Shown here: one piece after another, positions 33,358 through 43,930 of the stretch
Layout of the letters: the number at the start of each line of letters is the position of its first letter
Position numbering within the stretch: position 1 is the first letter of the stretch
Assembly (NCBI GenBank): GCA_016648135.1
Contig: JADDOH010001553.1
Location: 62,001 to 126,000, forward strand
Reading direction: 5' to 3'
DNA: 64,000 nucleotides
From: Agrypnia vestita
Lineage: Eukaryota; Arthropoda; Insecta; Trichoptera; Phryganeidae
Notes under the pieces: generated by a model
What the model was told of the DNA's origin: nothing
Seen by the model: the letters and a program-made list of their open reading frames with translations, nothing else
Databases searched by the model: none
Position numbers and translations under genes: made by a program

Positions 33358-34782
33358 TCTATACCTATAAAACTCAATGTCTGTCTGTCTGTCTGTTCTC
33401 TATACAAATCCACACCGTTTGTCCGATTCGATTCAAATTTTGCATACTTATGCTTTGGGACCCGGCGGGTAACATAGGCAACATTTTTCCCCTGTTCTCT
33501 TACCCCTTCCCCTCCCCTGACCTATTTCGATGCGAATCTGAACCGTTCGACCGATCGGACTCAAAATTTGGAAACTTATTCTTTAGGACTCGGCAGGTAA
33601 CATAGATAACATTTTCCCATTATTCTTTTACCCCTTCCCCTCCCCCTGACCAATTTTCGATGCGAATCTGAACCGTTCGACCGATCGGACTCAAAATTTG
33701 CATACTTATTCTTTAGGACTCGGCAGGTAACATAAACAACAATTTCCCCTTATTCTCTTACCCCTTCCCCTCCTCATGACATATATTCGATGCAAATCTG
33801 TACCGTTTAACCGATCGGACTCAAAATTTGGAAACTTATTTTTTAGGACTCGGCGGGTAACATATGCAACATTTTTCCCCTATTCTCCTATCCCTTTCCC
33901 TCCCCCTGACATATTTTCGATGCCAATCTGTACCGTTTGACCGATCGGACACAAAATTTGGAAACTTATTCTTTATGACTCAGCGGCTAACATAGGCAAC
34001 ATTTCCTTCCTATTTTCTTACCCCTTCCCCTCCCCCTGACCTATTTTCGATGCGAATCTGAACCGTTTGACCGATCGGACTCAAAACTTGCATACTTATG
34101 CTTTGGGACCCGGCGGGTAACATAGGCAACATTTTCCCCTTATTCTTTTACCCCTTCCCCTCCCCCTGACATATTTTCGATGCAAATCTGTACCGTTTGA
34201 CCGATCGGACTGAAAATGTGGAAACTTATTCTTAAGGACTCGGCGGGTAAAACATCCAACATTTTCCCCCTATTATTTTAACCCTTCCCCTCCCCTAATA
34301 TGTTTTCAATGCAAATCTGTGCCGTTTGTAAACTTTGTAAACTTCTTCTTAAGGTCTCGGCGGGTATTATGTGCGACATTTCCCCCTATTTTTTTTAACC
34401 CTTCCCCTACCTTGATATATTTTTGATGCAGATCTTACTGATTGACCGATCAGACACAAAATTCGGAAGCTTATTCGTTAGGACCCGGCGGGTAACAAAA
34501 GTGACATTTCTTCCCTCCCCTTTTTACTTTTACCGCCCTCTGATATATTTTAGATGCAAATCTGTACCGTTCGACCAATCGTACTCAAAATTTGCAAAAT
34601 TATTCTTTAGGACTCAGTGTTTAACATTGGTGACCTATCCCCCCTATTCTTTTACCCTTTCCCCTCCCCCTGATATATATTCGATACAAATCTATACCGT
34701 TCGAATCGAACCTTCGTTTACCCTCATAAATTTATTTTAAACTTAATCCTTAACCCGTGCAACGCCGGGTATAAACAGTTAG
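33358..34782 (+). mobile_element. Helitron, family 2, with long 130-bp satellite
   Basis: Same head as 24393 (TCTATACCTATAAAACTCAA, GTCTGTCTG run) after an A. Seven consecutive units have their GTCCGAT/CCGATCGGAC block exactly 130 bp apart (33421, 33551, 33681, 33811, 33941, 34071, 34201), followed by about four more diverged or shortened units. The 3' end is CCCGTGCAACGCCGGG, then CAGTTAG before T, so the terminal CTAG has become TTAG. It is 1,425 bp and codes for no protein. Confidence 0.85.
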
Positions 34783-34833
34783 TTGTTAATAATTTACATA
34801 TTTTTCTTCAGTCCGTGAATTTAAACAGTTAAA

Positions 34834-35171
34834 GGCCGGCGCCCACTGAGCGTATCTTCCGCCGCGTCTTTGACGTCGCGGAACGCCGCTACATTTATTT
34901 CCATACAATATGCGCTTATCGAACACGCTGAGCGGATCATCGGTCGTTCCGCTGGCGGAACGCTCGCATCGGCGTTTGATCAGTTCTCCGCCCGCGGAAC
35001 TTACGTGTTTTAAACGCAACGCACCACATTCGACGGATTGTCCGCACTGCGTACGCACATGTATTTGTTTAGTACTGAATCCGCCGCGGAATATTGTATG
35101 CGACTGCTAAATTCGGTTGCGGATTTGACGCGACGTCAAAGACGCGGCGGTCCGCTCAATGTGGCGCCGGC
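34834..35171. mobile_element. GC-rich MITE, about 340 bp
   Basis: The left arm GGCCGGCGCCCACTGAGCG, then CCGCCGCGTCTTTGACGTCG, is matched on the right by CGACGTCAAAGACGCGGCGG, then CGCTCAATGTGGCGCCGG. The body is also unusually GC-rich, with CCGCGGAA and GCGGAACGC motifs. The overlapping open frames inside reflect composition. The superfamily is not clear and no target duplication was seen. Confidence 0.75.
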
Positions 35172-37746
35172 AAAAAAGTGTGAGAGTTTCTCCTAATTGT
35201 TTCGATCAAAAACGTTCCACATTCAATTGTGACGGATTCGATATCTACTTTTGTTTAAAATTATTACTTTTTTACTTATAATGTTTTATAGATCGCAGGT
35301 CACATCGTCCTCGAGTGCCATCCTTGAGTGTAAGGTATCGCTCTGAATACCAAATAGAGTTTCGCTCTGATCCACTTTTTAATAACGAGACGACTTTTCT
35401 ACACAATTACGAAATTTGAATAATAGTTTATATTCAACAATTAGTTTTTGCCTTAACATTTGTACAGCGGCTAACCGAGGGATATACCAACAGGCTATAA
35501 ATATTGGCTTATCTTCATCATTTTATTGTTCTGTTGACTCACTAGACAGACTACTGTCTTACATAAAATTGTTAGTTCGACGTAGAGTTACCACATGAGG
35601 TGGAAAACTCCTGCTTTAAAAAATGTTCTTTTTTTATTTACATTTCCACTTACTCAGATCACCCGCTTCTTGAGCATTGTTCTTGAACAATAGAGATGTC
35701 ATCGTTGATTATGTAAAATCAAAATTTTACACTTTATGCCTCAAATTGTGCAACCTGATTTAATCTCTTCTCCAATTCGAAATATTAACACTACGGTATT
35801 AGATTTAAGGAGCGCCTGGAAATTCTTCTACGCCAATGGCTTCGACATTAAACCACAGTATTATACTGTGACTAAACTGTGATTTTTGCAACAGGGTGAT
35901 ACAAAGGTATCTTGTGGTACACACATTATAACACCATTTCGCGCGGTCAGAGTGATAAAAGTGAATTTGTGTCATAAAATTACTTAATTTCTTTATCCTT
36001 AAAATTCCGAGCGAGGTAGTTTTATGTGGTCATTCTCCGCTTCATCCCTTGTATAGCTACCCCATGCTACAATATTTAATTAAATATCCATACTATGAAC
36101 TACATTAGACTCTTAAGCATCCGAGATCATTGTAAATAAAATTTAATAATAATTATAAAGCAAAAGAAAATCTCTTTGAAGCAACTCTCAGCCGGAATGC
36201 TCTAGCGCAGTGATATTCGTGTGGCTTATTCTGTCTGAAATTTCTATGTCGACACGACTTTCACTCGTAACGTCATTTTTATCATGAGATACGAGGCTTT
36301 GAAATAGCCAATAAACTGTTAAAAAATATGATATTGTGAGTTGACTCATGATTCTCCTCTGGTATCACTGGAAGACTCCATTCGTCCAGCGATTATTCGT
36401 CCTCAGAGCGATTTAGCCTGTCCATTACCATTTCATTTTCTTGACATACTTTATTACGTCATCAAACCTATATTGATGTATATTTTCTTTTACTTGTTTT
36501 CAATTTCGGCAGTTAAATTTCAGGTATTCATTGGATGGAAGTCAAATAAAAAACATTTTTACATTTTAATTGATATCACGAGAATTTCTTATAAATAATT
36601 TAATGCCTCGGTTAATACCCCGGATAATCGAGAATGTACTGTATTCGCAAGACGCACAAATGTTATGATAATGTGTGACGTCTTTCAAAGTTTGCACAGC
36701 TATCCAATTATTTTAATGTGGTATTGATTATTTGATATTATAAATTATCATAATTGATTATTCCTGAAAAGTTAAATTTACGACAGAATGTTTAAAAATG
36801 GGTAAAATATATGCACTGAGTTTTTGCGGTACTTACCAGCGGATCTGTCCTCAAACTGTTGTGCGCAAACAATAAGTTACTATAATTCAGACTCTTAGTA
36901 AATGCTCTCAGTCAAAGACTAATTGTATTATATTCTCTTTGTATTATAGTTGACTTCGTTACAAAACCATTCATTTTTTCAATAATCACTAAAATCATGT
37001 CTCGGCGCCTATTTTTGGTTAACATTTTGCATATTTTGTTGTAAATTTTGTAAAATTTTCGTGATATTATTATCCCAATTATTTTTAGATTATTCAGATT
37101 TTTATATATCATTATATTCTGCAGATGTTAGACATACATCTTATCTTGTCATACATATACTTTATAGATACATAATGACTACCTTATGAAAATAAATATT
37201 ACTGACGAATTCAAAAAATAATAATAATTGTGTTCTATAACGCCACTCTGGACAGGCGTAGCCTAGTAGAGTGGCATAATCCACAAATTTAACAAAAAAA
37301 AAAGTGTAATTTATCTTATATTGTATTGTTAAATTAGTATTAAGTACCTTTATTCGTAAACAAGGATTTTTTGAAATAAATAAATAAATAAAAATATTAA
37401 AGCCAATTTATCCGCAAAAATGTTAGAAGTATTTGATAGGTGTCTTGACATTTCTCATAGAAACTTTATACGTACTTATACTAAGTATGTCCCGTCTCTT
37501 TGTGAGTGCTGGGATAGCTTTATCATAACAATCTTTATATCTTGAGAATAAAGGAGAATATAGATATTATAAATATTTAATCCATCCATCCAACCGCGTA
37601 CCTACCAAATATTTTTATGATGGGTATTTTTTTTTTATTACCACAAAAAATTCCCACCACTTTCTTAATATAGTTAAACTTAAATGTTAAGAAACATATT
37701 ATTTATTCAAAACCGACTGAAAATTTCATGATATTTAGTACATTTA
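35172..37746. other. No gene seen
   Basis: AT-rich with short domainless frames. At 37235-37395 a segment ending in an AAAT microsatellite (TAGCCTAGTAGAGTGGC ... AAATAAATAAATAAA) looks like a non-LTR retroelement 3' end without coding. Confidence 0.4.
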
Positions 37747-39060
37747 TCTATACTAATATACAAAGAGATAAAGTTAGTAAGTTTGGATGTAGGAGATAAT
37801 CTCCGAAACTACTCGTCCGATTTCAAAAATTCTTTCACCAATATTTAGAATGGACTTTCAGGATGGTTATATTCAATTAAAGGGCTTTTTGTGGTGACCT
37901 ATTTTACAACCGAAGTCGACGAAAAAACGGTCGAGCGAATGCGTTTCTTACGAACGTTGCCTTAAAAGTCATCATCAACATTCTTGGCAATACAATCCTT
38001 GGTGGGTCTTGGCCTCCTCAATAATTTTCCTCCACTCATCTCTAGTGCCAGCTCTCTCCAGTTTCGAAGCTCTAAGGCAGAGATATCTTTGAGGACGTTG
38101 TCAATCCATCTTAATTTTGGCCATAATCCATAATAATTCCTAAGCTCCTTCGCCCTATTGGCCTTGAGTTCAGCAGGGACAGGTGCTTGATGCTCGGACA
38201 TTCTCTCCCCATGACTCAGCCACCGAAGTCTTCACAGTTTTATAAATTTTGTGACGTTTGGTTCCTTAAATAGAGTATAGAGCTCATTGTTGTAACGTCT
38301 GCGCCAAAGTCCATTTTCTAGAACCGGTCCGAAGATACGCCTCAAAATTTTCCTTTCAAAAACGTCCAGTGCTCGCTCATTCCTCTTAGTTAATACCCAC
38401 GTCTCAGCTGCGTACGTGAGCACTGGTCTAATAAGCGTTTTGTACACTTATATATTGGTGTTTCTCGACAGCAGTCTGGATTTTATCTGCTTTTGCAGGC
38501 GGAAAAAACAGCGATGCGCTCACTATGCGCTTCTGGATCTCCTCTGTAGTATTATTGTTGCTTGTTATCAGGGATCCTAGGTATGTAAATCTTGGTACCG
38601 TTTCAAAATTTTGACTTCCACACGAGAGAGTTTGGTTTTGTTAGGTGCATCCTACGGCCATGTATTTGGTCTTCTGCTGGTTTACTGTGAGACCCATGTT
38701 TTTGACAGAGCTTTCGAGCTGCCTTAACAGTAAGAGATAAATAAATTCTTTCTATAGAGAAGTTGTTGAACTCAAAAAGGTCTATAAAAACCACGACATT
38801 TATCTATATGTTAAGGTTAATTCACAAATTGATAAAATATGAATAAAATATATTTAAAATTAATTTTAAATATATTTAAGTAGGTAATGTTAAATTCTTA
38901 TCAAAATAGATTTTCTTACGATCAGGAAAATTTTATGTAGATAAAAATTGCCTTATATACAACATTGCTTGGACGAGTAGTTAAGATTATATTGATTTTT
39001 CACTGGTACCTTATAGTCTCGAACTAAATTCCACGCGAGTGAACCTGCGGGCGCAGCTAG
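37747..39060 (+). mobile_element. Helitron, family 3, containing a retrotransposon tail
   Basis: It starts TCTATACTAATATACAAAGA after an A and continues CCGAAACTACTCGTCCGATT, the same head as 52145. It ends GAGTGAACCTGCGGGCGCAG, then CTAG before T. Total length is 1,314 bp, against 459 bp for the related copy. The difference is explained by the reverse-transcriptase tail at about 37940-38815, either inserted later or captured. Confidence 0.75.
37940..38815 (-). pseudogene. Non-LTR retrotransposon reverse-transcriptase C-terminal half
   Basis: On the minus strand: MGLTVNQQKTKYMAVGCT (after the palm), FTYLGSLITSNNNTTEEIQ with KRIVSA, YKTLIRPVLTYAAETWVLTK with RNERALDVFERKILRRIFGP, then PKLRWIDNVLKDISALELRN and WRELALE. 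In another frame follow DEWRKIIEEAKTHQGLYCQE and a cysteine before tandem stops. This is the classic end of a widespread insect endonuclease-reverse transcriptase family. The catalytic YxDD block is not included. At least two frameshifts break it, so it is a 5'-truncated dead copy. It lies wholly inside Helitron 37747-39060 and in the opposite orientation. Confidence 0.85.
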
Positions 39061-39061
39061 T

Positions 39062-41225
39062 TTAATAAAAAGTATTGAGAAAACACCGCTGTTATTAGTG
39101 AGTCACAAAATTTGCATGCCCGAAAATATTCAGATACATTGAGCAGGTACTAGGAAATCTATAATTTTATTTATTAATCCCAATTGACGTGTGAAGTCAT
39201 TTGTTTGAAGAAATATCGATAAATATATATTATTTTATACAAAACTATGGAATTGATTACTGAGACAATTAAACCTTAAACAAGACAATAAACAAACTGG
39301 CAAGTGTAGCTAAATTAAGGCGTGCATGAAACAGAGATGCATACAAAGAAAATAAACGCCTGTATTAATGAAAAATAGGCTTAACTTGAATCGTATCAAT
39401 AATACTCGTATGTCGTTGTAAAATTCTGAAATTAATTACAATTTTTAAATTTCTTCAGTAGAGAAAGTCGTTTATTGAATATTTCAAAAATATGTATTCT
39501 TATAACTATCCACACATTCTTCGGTGTAATGAAGCAGTCATCTATCAAGTTTGCCAAAAAAGCCTCAGCCGCAAAGCTGGGCTACTGTTTATACGCGATT
39601 ACGGAGCTGGTGTTAAATTATAACTTCATAAGGATACCGACTCGACGAAATGATTGCACGCAGGATGGCGGAAAATAATAGACATGGTAAAGAGTCGCTA
39701 CCCACGAATACAAAAGCAATTCAGTTTCCGGCCGACAAACAATTCCGTTAAGTATCCGTGTGTCTCTGTTTTCAGGTTACAATATCTCCATTGACAATTG
39801 GATACATGTTTACTTATACTTTTTGACTCGTAAATTTCACTTTCTTTCATAGTTCGTAACAGGTTCCCGGCTTATAGATCCAACATAATGATATTTCGAG
39901 CCTTTGAATCCACATACACAGGACCTACTTCTGGCTTCTCTTCTCTCCTTTAGCGATTCCTCATTTCGAGGATGACATCTGCCTTGTTTTATCCGAGCGG
40001 GACACTCCCCTGATCCTATCCTCGGGCCAGGGACAAGTCCAAGGTCATGGAGCTTGCGTGGTGCACCTGGCCTGTGAAGCAGAGACCAAAGTACATTCTT
40101 TGCTTTGTTGACGGATACGAGGGATGTATTGACAGAGAACTTGGAAGGGGTGGATCGGGGTTCCATCCGGAACTCCGATCTGCTAATTTGCGCTAGAAAC
40201 TTTGACCTTTTCAGAGCCTTGTATGAGTTTCAAGATGGGAGACTCTTCAAGGACCTGGAACCAGTTGATGGTGGCTATTTACTGGTATAGCTGTCTCTGG
40301 TATGCTAGTGAACTTTTAGTTTGTTCTCTGCCTTTGTTCCTTTTATCCCGGAAGGGAAATGCTCTCTTGTTTCCTTCAATTCCCCTTCATCCGCTTTCCT
40401 ATATTGTTCATATTTTTTAAAAATTTAATTTTTGTTTTAAATAGATGTTATTTAATTATGATATTTTCACAGGTTTTGTGAGTTTTCACATATTTTATGA
40501 CATTAAATACCATATTCCGTGAAATTTTCATATGTTTTGCAATTTGTCTTATGCTCCAATCATCGTCTCGTAATGACATTAATTTTTCTAGTGTTAAGAT
40601 CACAATGTTTATTTATATACATTGTATGCACTATTATAATTTTTCATTTGTAAAATAGTTACAAAAAACAGAATTCAAAAATTTAGAGCAGAAAACACAA
40701 CACTTATTAACACAACGGCTGCAAAAATATGACTGACAACAAGTGTCCCTATTAATTTGCTCCCCAACTATCTGATACATTCCAGGTATCTAACCAAACA
40801 ATGGTGGGTCACATACACCATTTTCATTTCTGTTTGTTGATGATTTTAAAATAGAGATAAAACTACCTTCTTCTTATATTATTAATTTTGGCCTCGTTGA
40901 GAGTATTGCAAATAGTACGTAAATTTGCTTGCTCGGCACTGTATGTTACACCTAACCCAAAAAAATCAAGGTTCTTCTGTAAGGTGAAGGATAATCACTT
41001 GCAGAGGGAAAATTTATATCAATAAAACAAAAATTTTGAATTACAAAAGAATTCATATGTTATATATTCTGTTTTTCTTTGTTTTTGTTTCTGTACTATG
41101 GACAGATTATTTGCGTGGTGGATACCTATTATTTATCTTCTGTGTATAGTTTTCTGGGATATTCTGATATATATGTTAAATCGAAGGCTTTCACGGGTAC
41201 AATATGTGTTAGTTCTAACTACTTT
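39062..41225. other. No confident gene; base-balanced patch near 39880-40310
   Basis: The patch holds open frames on both strands (109 codons minus, 39837-40166; 61 codons plus, 40105-40290) that overlap. None has a recognisable domain. It may be a piece of an unrecognised transposon or an exon; I cannot decide. The rest is AT-rich. Confidence 0.35.
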
Positions 41226-41249
41226 GGGGGTAACCCGCGTCAAATTCTG

Positions 41250-41308
41250 GTCGTCAGGACCAGTCGTCTGCCGACGTTTCGAACAGATCTCACTGTTCAT
41301 CTTCAGGG
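41250..41308 (-). ncRNA. Hammerhead-like ribozyme motif (PLE type C)
   Basis: Minus strand: CTGAAGA, one T, stem II GAACAG paired with CTGTTC over TGAGAT, then GAAAC (41280-41276). It continues GTC-GGCA-GAC as a short stem III. Six perfect pairs in stem II make this one of the best-formed motifs in the window. Confidence 0.6.
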
Positions 41309-41396
41309 CACCTTGTCGATGAGCTGCTTCTCCAAAAAGCGTACAACCGTTTGGGTCCGGAGCTCACCGTCAAGTGAAAGTTTGAAAAATTCTGCG

Positions 41397-41777
41397 TCAG
41401 GTGTTTGTGGAGGAGTGGGTTTCTCCAGCGACGCCGCTAATGACATTTGCTCGGCTTCTAGTAATCCGTATATTTACTTTATTATCGTCATTATACAATG
41501 TTGAAAAGGTTGGATTTTCTAATTGCTTCGGTGTTTTCATCGTGATTTCTGGTTTATTATTATTAATATTATTTGTATTAGAAATTTGATTATTATTATT
41601 AAGAATGTTACTCCATGCGGTCGGAAGTCGAATGCTATCGTCTCTGTTGTTCATTATATTATTATTTCTTTTATTTATTTCAATTGCCTCTCTGTAGATT
41701 ATAAATGTTTCATTATTGAGGCTGGCAACTACTTTTGAATTGTCGAAGTCTATTTTATAATTCTCCATTCTCACCAT
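41397..41777 (-). pseudogene. Penelope-like element protein C-terminus, type C
   Basis: The 126-codon frame reads KIDFDNSKVVASLNNETF, then IIYREAIEINKRNNNIMNNR and DDSIRLPTAWSNIL. This matches the end of PLE endonuclease proteins, where a REAIEI/RESIEI helix with the conserved glutamate is followed by NRDD...L...W and the stop region. The same block at 54.6 kb is RESIEIYKHPNFNRDDSYKL. The upstream GVY/YIG half is missing because the frame stops at an inverted junction (41739-41813). After the frame, the minus strand continues into the hammerhead-like motif at 41.28 kb. The position fits a 3' remnant of a third PLE type. Confidence 0.65.
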
Positions 41778-41813
41778 TCTCTAACGGAAAATCATAAAAT
41801 AGACTTCGACAAT
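41739..41813. repeat. 20-bp inverted repeat at the PLE type C break
   Basis: ATTGTCGAAGTCTATTTTAT (41739-41758) and its exact complement (41794-41813) encode the same KIDFDN peptide in opposite directions. This suggests a head-to-head PLE dimer whose other arm has been lost and replaced by a TA microsatellite (41811-41850). Confidence 0.7.
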
Positions 41814-41867
41814 TATATATATATATATATATTATAATATATATATATTTTTTCTTTTTTTTTTTTA

Positions 41868-42472
41868 AATTTAAATATAGTTTTTAAAGGGTTGCAGCCA
41901 CCATGAAAATGTCCTTCAATTACAAATATTTCGGAATGTGTAAACTGCCAAGTGTTCTATATTTATCATTGTAGATATAAAATAGATAAAATGTTGAATA
42001 AATTATTTAAAAAAACAACAAAATATGTCGGCATTATGTATGCAATTAAAATAAAAAACAATCATGATAATTATATAGACACCAGGCGCGTGCAGTGAGA
42101 ACAAGAAGCATATTATTCAGATTTTAATATTTCATATAGTATTCAGTAATATAAATATTTGATTTCAATTATTTCTAAATACATATATATATATAAATAA
42201 AAGTCATGCTTCTTGTTCTCACTGCACGCGCCTGGTGTTTATATAATTATTATGATTGTTTTTTTTATTTTAATTGCAGACATTATGCCGACATATTTTG
42301 TTGTTTTTTTTTAATAAGTTATTCAACATTTTATCTATTTTATATCTACAATGATAAATATAGAACACTTGGCAGTTTACACATTCCGAAATGTTTGTAA
42401 TTGAAGGACATTTTCATGGTGGCTTTTGAAGTGTTATTATTGTTAACCCTTTAAAACTATATTTAAATATAT
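41868..42472. repeat. 0.6-kb palindrome with about 245-bp arms
   Basis: The left arm 41868-42111 and right arm 42205-42472 pair nearly throughout (for example CACCAGGCGCGTGCAGTGAG against CTCACTGCACGCGCCTGGTG, and AACACTTGGCAGTTTACAC against its complement). The spacer is about 93 bp and AT-rich. The right arm has an extra stretch of about 20 bases near 42425-42447. No coding and no clear target duplication. Confidence 0.85.
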
Positions 42473-43139
42473 TATAGACATCATTAAAATGTTGGACTAG
42501 ATACAGTAAAACAGTGAAGAAGGCAGGGCGCTGTCTGAAGCGCTTTGCTTTGATGACGGGACCCTCAACAAGAAGCTGCTCATTTCAGTACGGAATTTTT
42601 CATTCTAAAAAATAAATTATTTATATAAATTTTTATACAAAGAGAATAAAAGTTTGTTATTCCTTGCAAATTATTTGTATAATCTTTACTTCTTAAAGTT
42701 ACTGTGCTTTATACAGATGCTATATTATATACTGTGTCTTAAAGGTTAAAGGTTGCGTGATTCGACCTTAAAAAATAATTTGTTTTAAGTAGTACCTACA
42801 TTATGCGCATATCTCTGATATTTTTAATTCCATTTTAGCATAATAAAAACTCTACACCCTGCCGTCCCGAATTCATAATGCAATCACAAACAAATTATTA
42901 TACCTGTTTGTTTTACCTTGTATATATTTCACATCTCCTTTTTCTAAATTATGTTTTAATCTTATACATTTCACACCCCCTTTTTCTAAATTACTGTTAT
43001 AACTTTAAACAACTATCTATACTACCTCAATTCTGTAATTTTTTGCTGTTCTACTCTTTGGATTTCTTGTATATATTATTATGTAAACGGCACTTCTGTG
43101 CCGTATATTGAAATAAAAAAATAAGTATTTATATAAGGT
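42473..43139. other. No gene seen; possible retroelement 3' end
   Basis: AT-rich. The piece at about 43080-43125 (GTAAACGGCACTTCTGTGCC and a following A-rich run) resembles the end of a non-LTR element. Two TTTCTAAATTA-containing phrases repeat at 42930-42990. Confidence 0.4.
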
Positions 43140-43930
43140 GGTTTTCGTGACATACAGAGTTAATTTATGTAGGTACCCAGCGCACTAACTGTAGTATGAA
43201 TTCACATATACATAGACTGCATTGCCTAGGTTATCAACACAGTACAGTTGATATTTAATGCCCATACACTAAACATATTCAAAAGACAAATCTACCCATC
43301 TTCTAATTTACAGTTTTCCTATATATGTAATCTATTATTTGTTGTATTTATCTTGTTAAAATTTTCAGATTTTTTAATCACTTTTGCATCTACTGTTTGA
43401 ATATTGTATTTTCTTGTGATTTTTTGTATTTATGTTGTTAATATTATTTCATTTTTTGTAATTATAATTTGTATTGTGCTGACCCTAACATTGATGCTGA
43501 TATTCTTGCAGACACCTTATCTTCGTTCAAAAACTCACTCACACACAACATGCATTTTCTAAACGATGACATGAACCTATAGATCCATTAAATCAATCAT
43601 TCTTTAAATTCTAATCGCACTACATTCAAACACAAAATATATAATATACATAAATGTACATGTAAAATATAATTAATTGCAAAAATACATGTTACTAGAG
43701 CGTGCTGAAGACACTTGTAATTGGGATAATGGGCATAGTCTTCACTAAAATGTTTATTATCAGAGTATCATGTACCTATTATCCTTTTACTGTCTCTTAT
43801 AAATAAAATAAATAAAAACATAAAAAATAAATTTAAAAAAGTCATTTCTGTTTACTTAGATAGTAACGCTTCTTTTTTTATGATGTAAAAGCCCAAATGA
43901 GGGCGTGTACTATTAATGAATAAATAAAAT
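43140..43930 (+). mobile_element. Retroelement 3' region R2, copy 2
   Basis: It parallels 27140-27545: TTATGTAGGTACCCAGCGCA, TATGAATTCACATATACAT, CAAAAGACAAATCTACCC, and a final ATGTAAAAGCCCAAATGAGG-type end before a TAAATAAA run. It is longer than copy 1 because of extra sequence between about 43400 and 43850. No coding recognised. Confidence 0.5.

Noticed and set aside
33358..34782. CRISPR-like array because of regular spacing
   Set aside because: Units of 130 bp are similar along their whole length with no unique spacers, and the array lies within Helitron ends; it is a satellite.
41079..41504. 141-codon plus-strand frame as a gene
   Set aside because: It overlaps, antisense, a PLE coding remnant and a hammerhead-like motif; no domain of its own.
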